A stretch of 64,000 bases of DNA, taken from Serpentinimonas maccroryi. GTDB lineage: Bacteria; Pseudomonadota; Gammaproteobacteria; Burkholderiales; Burkholderiaceae_C. Within the stretch, counting starts at the first letter, position 1. Every line of letters starts with the position of its first letter. The stretch is taken from positions 496,001 through 560,000 of the forward strand of contig NZ_AP014569.1 in NCBI RefSeq assembly GCF_000828915.1. The letters are read 5' to 3'. The translations under genes were made by a program, and so were the position numbers. The notes beneath the pieces are model-generated. The model worked only from the letters and a program-made list of their open reading frames with translations, was not told where the DNA came from and made no database searches. Below are positions 57,102 through 64,000 of the stretch, piece by piece.

Positions 57102-60100
57102 TCACCCTTCGTGTGGCAGCACCAGTTGGCGCAGGTCGCGGCGGGTTTCGACCAGCACCAGCGGGCCGTCGTCGGGCAGTTGCACCGGTTTGGGCTGGCG
57201 CGGCAGCTGCGGCGTCGGCACCAGAGCGGCGCTGGCGGCGCGGGCCTGCTCGATGCGGGCCGGGTCGGACTGCACCCATTGCAGACCGGCTTGGACGGCC
57301 AGCGCCTCGAGCTCGGGCAGTGGCAGCACGAAGGGCGCGCTGGCTGCGGCAGGAGCCGGAGCTGGTGCCGGGGCTGGTGCTGCAGGTGCGGTGGCCGCTG
57401 TCGGGGTCGGTACTTGGCTTTGGCTCCTTGCTGCATCGGTCTGCTGAGCGGTCGCTGCATCAGCCTTTGCCGTTGCGTTGGAAGCGGCAGTGGGGCTTGA
57501 GGTGGGCGCGGCGGGCGCGGGCTGGCTGCTGGCTCGGCTGAAGTACGAGCGTGCCGGGGTGGCATCCTCTTGCTCGCTGGGTTCAGCAGCTGCGTTGCTG
57601 GCGGTGGCTGCGGCGGCCGTTGCAAGGGGCGTGGCGTACCCCGTGCCACCTTCGCTGGTCTCGGTGCCGTCGCTGCCCTCGGTGCCTTCGGTGGTGCTGG
57701 CGCGTTCGCGCCGGTCGCGGCCGAAGCGGTCGCGGCTGCGGCGGCGCCCGCCCGTGCCTTCGTTCTCGCGTTCGCCCGCTGGCTGGCTGGAGCCGTTTTC
57801 TGGGGCTACAGCGCCATCGGCCAAGGCCGGCTGGGCGCTGGTGTCGGCGTCGGTTGGGTCCGCCACGGCTGCGCTGGTGTCGGCCGCGGCGGCGCTGCGC
57901 CGGCCCTCGCCGCGTCCGCCCCGGCTGCGCTCGCGCCGCACGTTATCGGCGGGTGCGCTGGCGCTGGCTTGGCCGTCGGCCTCGCCGGTGGCGCTGGGCA
58001 GCTGGGCTTCGGTGCTGGTATTTTCAGGGCGTCCCTCGCGCTCGGGCCGCTCGCCGCGTTCGCCGCGCTCCGAGCGGTTGGGGCGGCGGGTTTCGCTGCG
58101 CTCGGGCCGCTCACCGGCTTCGGTGCGCGCGCCACCGCGCTCGGCGCGGCCTTCTGTTGTGCCCTCGATGCGGCCTTCGGTACGCCCTTCGTTGCGGCTG
58201 GGGCGCTCGGTGCGCTCGCCGCGGCGGCCTTCGCCCGTGCGTGCACCGGCTTCGGCAGCGCCTTCGGCGCGGTTGCTGCGTTCAACACGCTCCCCGCGCT
58301 CGCTGCGTTCACCGCGTTCTCCGCCACGACCGCGGCCGCTGCCGCCGCGTGGACCGCGTGGCGACTCGGCCTTGGTGGCAGCAGGGCCGGCCGTTGCGGC
58401 GCGCCTGGCAGCCGGTGCTGCTGCAGGCGCAGCCTCGGGTGCCGGTGCCAAGCCCAGCAAGCGCTTGAACCACGCCATGAAGCCGCTCGAGGCGGCGGCC
58501 GGCACGCCGTGCGCAGCTGCGCCCGCGCTGGCTGCGGTGGTTGGTGTCGCAGTGGGTGCCTGAGGCACCACCGCAGCCGCACCGGTTGCGCCAGCGCCTG
58601 GGCTGGCCTTGGCCGCCACTTGCGGGGCCGGGCCGTCGGGCAGCACGCCCTTGATCAGCGGCTCTTGCTTGTTGGCGCGCTCGTGGCTGCGCCGGGTCAC
58701 GGTGGCCACGTCGTCGATTTCTTCGGCCAGCCGGTAGCTGGCGTCGAGCTTGTCGAGGCGCGGGTCGTCGTGCTTGAGGCGTTCGAGCTTGTAGTGTGGG
58801 GTGTCGAGCGATTTGTTGGGCACCAGCAGCACGTTGATGCGCTGGCGCAGCTCGATCTTGGTGATCTCGGTGCGTTTTTCGTTGAGCAAAAAGCTTGCCA
58901 CTTCAACCGGCACCTGCACGAACACGGCGGCGGTGCCGTCTTTGAGCGATTCTTCTTGGATCACGCGCAAAATTTGCAGCGCCGAGCTCTCGGTGTCGCG
59001 GATGTGGCCCGAGCCGCCGCAGCGCGGGCAGGGGATGGAGGCCCCTTCGGCCAAGGTGGGGCGCAGGCGCTGGCGGCTCATTTCGAGCAGGCCAAATTTG
59101 CTGATGGCGCTGAACTGCACCCGGGCGCGGTCTTGGCGCAGCGCATCGCGCAGGCGGTTTTCTACATCGCGCCGGTTGCGCGATTCTTCCATGTCGATGA
59201 AGTCGATCACCAGCAGGCCGCCCAAATCGCGCAGCCGGGCTTGGCGCGCCACTTCGTCGGCGGCCTCGAGGTTGGTGCGCAACGCGGTTTCCTCGATGTC
59301 GCCGCCCTTGATGGAGCGCGCCGAGTTCACGTCCACCGCCACCAGCGCTTCGGTCTGGTCGATCACGATCGCGCCGCCGCTGGGCAGTTGCACCGTGCGG
59401 CTGTAAGCGGTTTCGATCTGGTGCTCGATCTGGAAGCGCGAAAACAGCGGCGCGTCGTCGCGGTAGCGCTTCACCCGATGCCCATGTTCGGGCATCACGT
59501 GGCTCATGAACTGGTGCGCTTGCTCGTAGATGTCGTCGGTGTCGATCAGGATTTCACCGATCTGGCTGTTGAAATAGTCGCGGATGGCGCGGATCACCAG
59601 GCTCGATTCCTGGTAAATCAGGAACGCGCCCTTGCCGGCTTTGGCGGCGCCGTCGATGGCGTTCCAGAGCTTGAGCAGGTAGTTCAAGTCCCATTGCAAT
59701 TCACCCGCTTCGCGCCCTATGCCGGCGGTGCGCGCGATGATGCTCATGCCACCCGGGTAGTCGAGCTGGTCCAGCACCGCTTTGAGTTCGGCCCGTTCGT
59801 CGCCTTCGATGCGCCGGCTCACGCCACCGCCGCGCGGGTTGTTGGGCATCAGCACCACGTAGCGCCCGGCCAAGCTGACGAAGGTGGTGAGGGCCGCGCC
59901 TTTGTTGCCGCGCTCTTCTTTTTCGATTTGAACCAGCAGTTCCTGGCCTTCTTTGATCACGTCCTGGATGCGCGCCTGGGCGGGCGAGGCATTGCCTTGG
60001 AAGTATTGGCGCCCGATTTCCTTGAACGGCAAAAAGCCTTGGCGGTCTTCGCCGTAATCCACGAAGCAGGCTTCCAGCGAAGGCTCGACGCGCGTCACCA

Positions 60101-60233
60101 CGGCCTTGTAGATATTGCCTTTGCGCTGCTCGCGCCCTTCGATTTCGATTTCGTAGTCGAGCAGTTTTTGCCCGTCTACGATGGCCAACCGCCGTTCTTC
60201 GGACTGGGTGGCGTTGATCAGCATGCGTTTCAT
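57102..60233 (-). CDS. rne: Ribonuclease E
   Basis: 1043-residue endoribonuclease of RNA decay and rRNA processing. N-terminal S1 domain (residues about 38-120), catalytic Asp in [10 protein letters not shown] (about 303) and [11 protein letters not shown] (about 343), and zinc-link CPRCGGSGH (about 403). The C-terminal half is disordered, with an Arg/Glu/Ser-rich arm ([18 protein letters not shown]) and Ala/Pro tracts, the expected scaffold for the degradosome, ending [13 protein letters not shown] 60233 ([19 protein letters not shown]) has GAGGA 7 bp upstream. Confidence 0.97.
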   Translation of the reverse strand: MKRMLINATQSEERRLAIVDGQKLLDYEIEIEGREQRKGNIYKAVVTRVEPSLEACFVDYGEDRQGFLPFKEIGRQYFQGNASPAQARIQDVIKEGQELLVQIEKEERGNKGAALTTFVSLAGRYVVLMPNNPRGGGVSRRIEGDERAELKAVLDQLDYPGGMSIIARTAGIGREAGELQWDLNYLLKLWNAIDGAAKAGKGAFLIYQESSLVIRAIRDYFNSQIGEILIDTDDIYEQAHQFMSHVMPEHGHRVKRYRDDAPLFSRFQIEHQIETAYSRTVQLPSGGAIVIDQTEALVAVDVNSARSIKGGDIEETALRTNLEAADEVARQARLRDLGGLLVIDFIDMEESRNRRDVENRLRDALRQDRARVQFSAISKFGLLEMSRQRLRPTLAEGASIPCPRCGGSGHIRDTESSALQILRVIQEESLKDGTAAVFVQVPVEVASFLLNEKRTEITKIELRQRINVLLVPNKSLDTPHYKLERLKHDDPRLDKLDASYRLAEEIDDVATVTRRSHERANKQEPLIKGVLPDGPAPQVAAKASPGAGATGAAAVVPQAPTATPTTAASAGAAAHGVPAAASSGFMAWFKRLLGLAPAPEAAPAAAPAARRAATAGPAATKAESPRGPRGGSGRGRGGERGERSERGERVERSNRAEGAAEAGARTGEGRRGERTERPSRNEGRTEGRIEGTTEGRAERGGARTEAGERPERSETRRPNRSERGERGERPEREGRPENTSTEAQLPSATGEADGQASASAPADNVRRERSRGGRGEGRRSAAAADTSAAVADPTDADTSAQPALADGAVAPENGSSQPAGERENEGTGGRRRSRDRFGRDRRERASTTEGTEGSDGTETSEGGTGYATPLATAAAATASNAAAEPSEQEDATPARSYFSRASSQPAPAAPTSSPTAASNATAKADAATAQQTDAARSQSQVPTPTAATAPAAPAPAPAPAPAAASAPFVLPLPELEALAVQAGLQWVQSDPARIEQARAASAALVPTPQLPRQPKPVQLPDDGPLVLVETRRDLRQLVLPHEG

Positions 60234-60728
60234 AAAAAATTCCTCGGTCTTTTGCACAACATGCCCCAAATGGGGCGCACGGCCAGCGGCCAACGTGCGA
60301 CGTGCGAACGAGGAGGAATTGCCGGAGATCCCGGGCTTAGGGTGGGCTGTGCGGTCGGCTGGGTGGGCGCGACCGCACAGCCTCAAACCTGCCAAGGCAT
60401 GGGCGCGTGGAGGGCGGTGATCAAAGGGGGCCAGTGGGGGGCTGTCACAGCGTCTGCCAGAGGGGCTTTGGTTTCACTTTGGTCCGCGTCCAGCCCGGCG
60501 CGGCGCGCGTGGGCTGGACGTTTGGGGTATTCCGTATCGGGTTCGCTTCGACGACGTCGACTCGACCTGCGGTTCGTGCGGCCGCTGTGGGCGGCTACGT
60601 TGCTGCCAAGGCGGGGCGGCACGAAAGGGCAGGGCTGGCAACTTGTTACCGAATCGGGGGTGGTGGCGCGTGCCCTTAAAATCCTAGCTTGATTTCAAGG
60701 CTGCTCAAACACCAACCCATCGACTCTG
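60234..60728. promoter_or_regulatory. 495-bp rne-rluC divergent region, structured rne leader
   Basis: Holds no gene. It contains a GCCCC-AAAT-GGGGC hairpin (60263-60276), 30 bp before the rne start, and a 10-bp perfect inverted repeat CGTCCAGCCC...GGGCTGGACG (60487-60496/60511-60520). Long structured leaders are known for rne genes, where RNase E cleaves its own mRNA to regulate itself; that role here is inference. The rluC promoter should lie at the right end. Confidence 0.55.
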
Positions 60729-61733
60729 GTGACAACCATTATAAACAATTCCAGTGCCGGCGTGCGCCAGCTCGTGGTCGATGCCGAATCCGACGGCCAG
60801 CGGCTCGACAACTACCTGTTGCGCGAGCTCAAAGGCGCACCCAAAAGCCTGATCTACCGCGTCATCCGCTCTGGTGAGGTGCGGCGCAACAAGGGCCGGG
60901 TGCAGGCCGACAGCCGCGTGGTCGCCGGCGATGTGCTGCGCATCCCGCCCTTGCGCTTGGCCGCGTCCGCACAGTCGGCGCCCGATCAAGCGGTGATGGC
61001 TGCAGTGCCAGCGCGCGAGTTTCCCGTGCTCTACGAGGACGACGCCCTGTTGGCCATCGACAAGCCCGCCGGGGTGGCCGTGCACGGGGGCAGCGGGGTG
61101 TCGTTTGGCGTGATCGAGCAGCTGCGCCGCGCACGCCCGCAAGCGCCGCTGCTGGAGCTGGTGCACCGCCTAGACCGCGATACCAGCGGAATTTTGCTGG
61201 TGGCCAAAAAACGCAGCGTGCTGCGCCTGTTGCAAGAGCAGTTGCGCCAGCGCAGCATGGGCAAAAGCTACCTGGCGCTGGTCAAAGGCCCATGGCCAGC
61301 CCGGCTCAAAGTGCTCGACTGGCCCTTGCATAAATATTTGCTGCCCGATGGCGAACGCCGGGTGCGCGTCACCGATGCGCACGATCTGCAAGGCATGCGC
61401 GCGATCAGTCTGGTGCAGGTGTTGGGGCAGCTCACGCTGGCGGATGCCAGCGGTGCCGCACAAGTGGCCACGCTGCTGGCCGTGACCATTAAAACCGGGC
61501 GCACGCACCAGATTCGGGTGCATTTGGCGCACGCCGGGCATCCGATTGCCGGTGACGACAAATACGGCGATTTTGGCTGGAACCGCGACTTGCAAAAACT
61601 GGGCGGCAAACGCATGTTTCTGCATGCCTGGCAATTGCGCTTCACGCACCCCGTGTTGGGGCAGGAAGTGCAACTGCAGGCGCCTTTGCCGGTTGATTTG
61701 TTGCACTGGGCCGATTGCCAGCGTTTTTTGTGA
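60729..61733 (+). CDS. rluC: 23S rRNA pseudouridine synthase RluC
   Basis: 334-residue RluA-type enzyme with an N-terminal S4 RNA-binding domain (DGQRLDNYLLRELKGAPKSLIYRVIRSGEVRRNKGRV) and catalytic HRLDRDTSGILLVAKK (Asp near 150), then GRTHQIRVHLAHAGHPIAGD. Modifies U955/2504/2580 of 23S rRNA in E. coli. GTG 60729 is the likely start. The divergent rne-rluC arrangement is common in proteobacteria. Confidence 0.95.
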   Translation: MTTIINNSSAGVRQLVVDAESDGQRLDNYLLRELKGAPKSLIYRVIRSGEVRRNKGRVQADSRVVAGDVLRIPPLRLAASAQSAPDQAVMAAVPAREFPVLYEDDALLAIDKPAGVAVHGGSGVSFGVIEQLRRARPQAPLLELVHRLDRDTSGILLVAKKRSVLRLLQEQLRQRSMGKSYLALVKGPWPARLKVLDWPLHKYLLPDGERRVRVTDAHDLQGMRAISLVQVLGQLTLADASGAAQVATLLAVTIKTGRTHQIRVHLAHAGHPIAGDDKYGDFGWNRDLQKLGGKRMFLHAWQLRFTHPVLGQEVQLQAPLPVDLLHWADCQRFL

Positions 61734-61778
61734 TTACAATCGGGCTCTCTGCTACTTCATCGTTAAAGGAATCTCGAT

Positions 61779-62075
61779 ATGGCCACTTACGCCGAACTCA
61801 AAGCCCAGGCCGAAGCCCTGCTGCTGCAAGCCGAGCAGGTGCGCAAGCAGGAATTGACCAATGTCATTTTGGGCATCAAGGCCACCATGAAAGAGCACGG
61901 CATTACGCTCGAAGACTTGGGTGCCGCAGCGCGCAAAGCCGGTGCCCGCGCCAAAGCCCCGGCCAAATTCAAAGGCCCCAACGGCGAAACCTGGTCTGGC
62001 GGTCCGGGGCGCAAACCCGAGTGGGTGCGGGCCCTGCAGGCCGAAGGCAAAAACATCGAAAACTACCGCATTTGA
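61779..62075 (+). CDS. H-NS histone family DNA-binding protein
   Basis: 98-residue H-NS-like nucleoid protein. An N-terminal oligomerising coil (AELKAQAEALLLQAEQVRKQELTNVILGIKATMKEHGI) is joined by an Ala/Lys linker to the DNA-binding end FKGPNGETWSGGPGRKPEWVRAL, matching the family's GRGRxPxW-type contact. AAGGA at 61766-61770 precedes the ATG. H-NS proteins silence AT-rich acquired DNA, relevant to the island at 26-36 kb. Confidence 0.93.
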   Translation: MATYAELKAQAEALLLQAEQVRKQELTNVILGIKATMKEHGITLEDLGAAARKAGARAKAPAKFKGPNGETWSGGPGRKPEWVRALQAEGKNIENYRI

Positions 62076-62100
62076 GTGCCCCGCCGCGTAAGCGGCGTCG

Positions 62101-62158
62101 GTTCAGGCGTTAGCGGCGTAAGTTCAGGCGTCAGTGGCAGGCGTCAGTGGCGTCGGTT
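62101..62158. repeat. Short direct repeats between hns and phosphatase gene
   Basis: Three imperfect copies of a GTTCAGGCGTNAGNGGCGT-type unit follow a CGCCGC-GTAA-GCGGCG hairpin (62082-62097) just downstream of the H-NS gene. No coding sense is seen. Confidence 0.5.
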
Positions 62159-62232
62159 CTGCGATAATCCGCTGTCAAGCGCGACGCTTTGTCTTTGGGT
62201 GCAGCGTCAGGCCCGCCCAGCAGATCCCACGG

Positions 62233-62262
62233 GGGCGCTTGAATGCGCCCTTCCTCTTTTTT
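62233..62262 (+). terminator. Terminator-like hairpin in the phosphatase leader
   Basis: GGGCGC-TTGAAT-GCGCCC followed by TTCCTCTTTTTTG lies 15 bp before the ATG of the next gene. It could end the H-NS transcript or attenuate the phosphatase message; a hairpin GACGCT...AGCGTC lies just upstream. Confidence 0.5.
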
Positions 62263-62277
62263 GTAGTCACCCGTCCC

Positions 62278-62937
62278 ATGCGCCCGCGCCAATTCGACCT
62301 GATCGCTTTCGACTGGGACGGCACCCTGTTCAACTCCACCGCCCAGATCGTGCGCGCGATCCAAGCCGCCGTGCGCGACGTCGGCGGCCAAGTGCCCAGC
62401 GACGAGCAGGCCGCTTGGGTGATCGGCATGGGCCTGATGCAGGCGCTGGCCCACGTTGCCCCCGACGTGCCCCCCGAGCGCTATCCCCTGCTGGGCCAGC
62501 GCTACCAGCAGCATTATTTGGCGCAGCAGCACGAATTGACCCTGTTTGAGGGCGTGTTGCCCTTGCTGGCCGAACTGCGCCAGCGCCAGCACCTGCTGGT
62601 GGTGGCCACCGGCAAAAGCCGCCGCGGCCTCGACGAAGCGCTGCATTCGGTGCAGCTGCAAGGGGTGTTCGACGGCTCGCGCACCGCCGACGAAACCGCA
62701 GGCAAGCCGCACCCCCTGATGCTGCACGAGCTCATGCAGGCGTTTGACGTGGCGCCCGAGCGCACGCTCATGATCGGCGACACCACGCACGATTTGCAGA
62801 TGGCGCGCAACGCCGGCTGCGCCAGCGTGGGCGTGAGCTACGGCGCGCACGACCACGCCCATTTCGACCCCCTCGGGCCCTTGCAGGTGGTGCATTCGGT
62901 GCCCGAACTGCGCGCCTGGCTGGCCGCACACGCCTAA
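62278..62937 (+). CDS. HAD-superfamily hydrolase, phosphoglycolate phosphatase-like
   Basis: 219-residue HAD phosphatase. Motif I FDLIAFDWDGTLFNSTAQI with the nucleophilic Asp, motif II VVATGKSRRGLDEAL, and motif IV LMIGDTTHDLQMARNAGCASVGVSYGAHD are intact; a helical cap lies between I and II. ATG 62278 is the family start. Gph, which removes phosphate from 2-phosphoglycolate, is the nearest well-known relative, but substrate is uncertain. Confidence 0.88.
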   Translation: MRPRQFDLIAFDWDGTLFNSTAQIVRAIQAAVRDVGGQVPSDEQAAWVIGMGLMQALAHVAPDVPPERYPLLGQRYQQHYLAQQHELTLFEGVLPLLAELRQRQHLLVVATGKSRRGLDEALHSVQLQGVFDGSRTADETAGKPHPLMLHELMQAFDVAPERTLMIGDTTHDLQMARNAGCASVGVSYGAHDHAHFDPLGPLQVVHSVPELRAWLAAHA

Positions 62938-62964
62938 GCGCACAGGCATCCAAGAGAACACAAC

Positions 62965-63915
62965 ATGGCGGTGCAATGGTTTCCCGGGCACATGTACGCG
63001 ACGCAAAAAGCGATCGCCGAGCGCCTCAAGTCCATCGACGTGGTGATCGAACTGCTCGATGCGCGCCTGCCGGGCTCGAGCGCCAACCCGATGCTGGCGC
63101 GCCTGATCGGCCCCAAGCCCACGCTCAAAATCCTCAACAAGCAGGATCTGGCCGACCCGGCCCAAACGCAGGCCTGGCTGGTGCACTACCAAAGCCAGCC
63201 CCACACCCGCGCCATCGCGCTCGACGCCAGCGTGGCCGGGCCGGCGCGGGCCCTGATCGGCGCCTGCCACGAGCTGGCCCCTAGGCGCGGCGGGTTGGCC
63301 AAGCCCATGCGTGTGCTCATCGGCGGCATCCCCAACGTGGGCAAATCCACCCTCATCAACACCCTGGTGGGCAAGCGCGCCACCCGCGTCGCCGACGAAG
63401 CCGGGGTCACGCGGGCGGAGCAGCGCATTTTGCTGGCCGACGATTTTTACCTCTACGACACGCCGGGCGTGCTGTGGCCCAAGATCATCGTGCCCGAAAG
63501 CGGCTACCTGCTGGCGGCCAGCGGCGCCGTGGGGCGCAACGCCTACGACGAAGAAAGCGTGGCGCTCGAGCTGCTGCTGCGGCTGCGCCAGCCTTATGCC
63601 GCGCTGCTGCAAGCGCGTTACCAGCTGCCGCAAACGCTCGAGCAGATCGCCGCCATGCCCGAAGACGCCTTGCTGCAAGCCATCGGCCAGCGCCGGGGCT
63701 GCCTGCTGCCCGGCGGGCGCCTGAACACCCAAAAAGCCGCCGAGGTGCTGTTGAGCGATTTTCGCAGCGCCGCCTTAGGGCCCATCACGCTCGAGACGCC
63801 GCAGCAATTTGCCCAGTGGCTGCGCGCCGCCCAGCAAGCCGAGGCCGAGCGCGCCGCCGAGCGCGCTGCCGCGCGCCTACCCAAACCCCAAGTGGATCGC
63901 GCATCCCACACCTGA
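62965..63915 (+). CDS. rbgA: Ribosome biogenesis GTPase YlqF/RbgA
   Basis: 316-residue circularly permuted GTPase for 50S assembly. Motif order G4 (KILNKQDL), then G1 (GGIPNVGKSTLINTL) and G3 (YDTPGVLWP), as expected; N-terminal WFPGHMYATQKAI and C-terminal RbgA helix bundle. Family length is normal. ATG 62965 follows AGAGAAC-type sequence and is 27 bp after the phosphatase gene. Confidence 0.94.
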   Translation: MAVQWFPGHMYATQKAIAERLKSIDVVIELLDARLPGSSANPMLARLIGPKPTLKILNKQDLADPAQTQAWLVHYQSQPHTRAIALDASVAGPARALIGACHELAPRRGGLAKPMRVLIGGIPNVGKSTLINTLVGKRATRVADEAGVTRAEQRILLADDFYLYDTPGVLWPKIIVPESGYLLAASGAVGRNAYDEESVALELLLRLRQPYAALLQARYQLPQTLEQIAAMPEDALLQAIGQRRGCLLPGGRLNTQKAAEVLLSDFRSAALGPITLETPQQFAQWLRAAQQAEAERAAERAAARLPKPQVDRASHT

Positions 63916-63923
63916 CCCTCCCA

Positions 63924-64000
63924 ATGGACGCCTTTCTGATCGCTTTTTTGTTTGGCTTGGGCTACTTCATGCTCAAGGCGCGCAGCGAGCGCGAGCGCAT
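63924..64000 (+). CDS. Small membrane-anchored protein, truncated by window end
   Basis: Starts 8 bp after rbgA: MDAFLIAFLFGLGYFMLKARSERERI, a predicted single N-terminal transmembrane helix followed by a charged cytoplasmic start. Only 25 codons are visible, so no function can be given. Confidence 0.5.
   Translation, partial: MDAFLIAFLFGLGYFMLKARSERER

Noticed and set aside
62160-62262. 6S RNA gene
   Set aside because: Stem ends pair poorly and no open central bubble typical of 6S RNA is evident; a simple leader is more economical.

Overview
The window looks like a chromosomal segment of a high-GC betaproteobacterium, most likely Burkholderiales, family Comamonadaceae. The basis is the housekeeping content (alaS, dnaE, valS, rne, recJ, lolCD), the fimT-pilV-pilW-pilX-pilY1-pilE order, a stand-alone soxYZ pair, a short H-NS protein and strongly GC-biased codons. 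I cannot fix the genus. There is no rRNA operon, complete insertion sequence, prophage or CRISPR array. One tRNA gene (Leu, CAA) is present.

Layout. 0-8.2 kb: alaS (+), then a minus-strand group of RNA and cofactor genes (RluA-type synthase, ribD, trmB, gluQ, FAD oxidoreductase). 8.3-13 kb: a tonB-exbB-exbD operon (-) behind a Fur-box-like site, a LysR regulator divergent from a pirin gene with a perfect 15-bp palindrome between them, and a WrbA-like flavodoxin. 13.2-14.4 kb: an HTH/PIN toxin-antitoxin pair and a tiny Ala/Pro lipoprotein. 14.6-26 kb: dnaE (+), then the minor pilin/PilY1 operon (-). 26-32 kb: mazEF, an orphan Phd antitoxin, a BioC-like methyltransferase, an Rpn-type nuclease, a decayed dinJ/yafQ locus, a frameshifted NYN-domain gene, sco1 and a major pilin gene with a sigma-54 promoter and a strong terminator. 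32.2-36.7 kb: the most unusual part, described below. 36.6-47.3 kb: an epimerase, a Ca2+/cation antiporter, tRNA-Leu, cysM, tusA, valS, vapBC, yaaA, a prolyl 4-hydroxylase, queF and parDE. 47.4-64 kb: a CoA-transferase pair, recJ, a SAM methyltransferase, lolCD, soxYZ, lldD, a membrane protein, hemerythrin, rne, rluC, an H-NS gene, a HAD phosphatase, rbgA and a truncated gene at the edge.

The notable system is the 32.2-36.7 kb island. A CDP-6-deoxy-glucoseen reductase-like gene (34375-35409, -) has three additional, progressively shorter copies of its own 3' end (157, about 99 and 54 bp of homology). They lie downstream of it in the same orientation and are separated by unrelated small cargo genes: an orphan antitoxin, a winged-helix nucleotidyltransferase, and an antitoxin with a broken toxin. 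On its other side, a Xre-RES toxin-antitoxin pair is bracketed by a second copy of the first 18 codons of the neighbouring epimerase gene. Small addiction-type genes have therefore entered both flanks of one housekeeping gene, leaving duplicated gene ends that keep both neighbours intact. In two cassettes the repeat begins directly at the cargo stop codon with a short hairpin.

A second, independent element is an 82-90 bp palindrome with an identical 42-nt core but different, still fully pairing arms. It occurs once in frame inside valS and once on the last base of the vapC stop codon.

Across 13-47 kb I count about ten toxin-antitoxin-type loci. At least four have lost the toxin while keeping the antitoxin, which suggests repeated acquisition followed by toxin decay.
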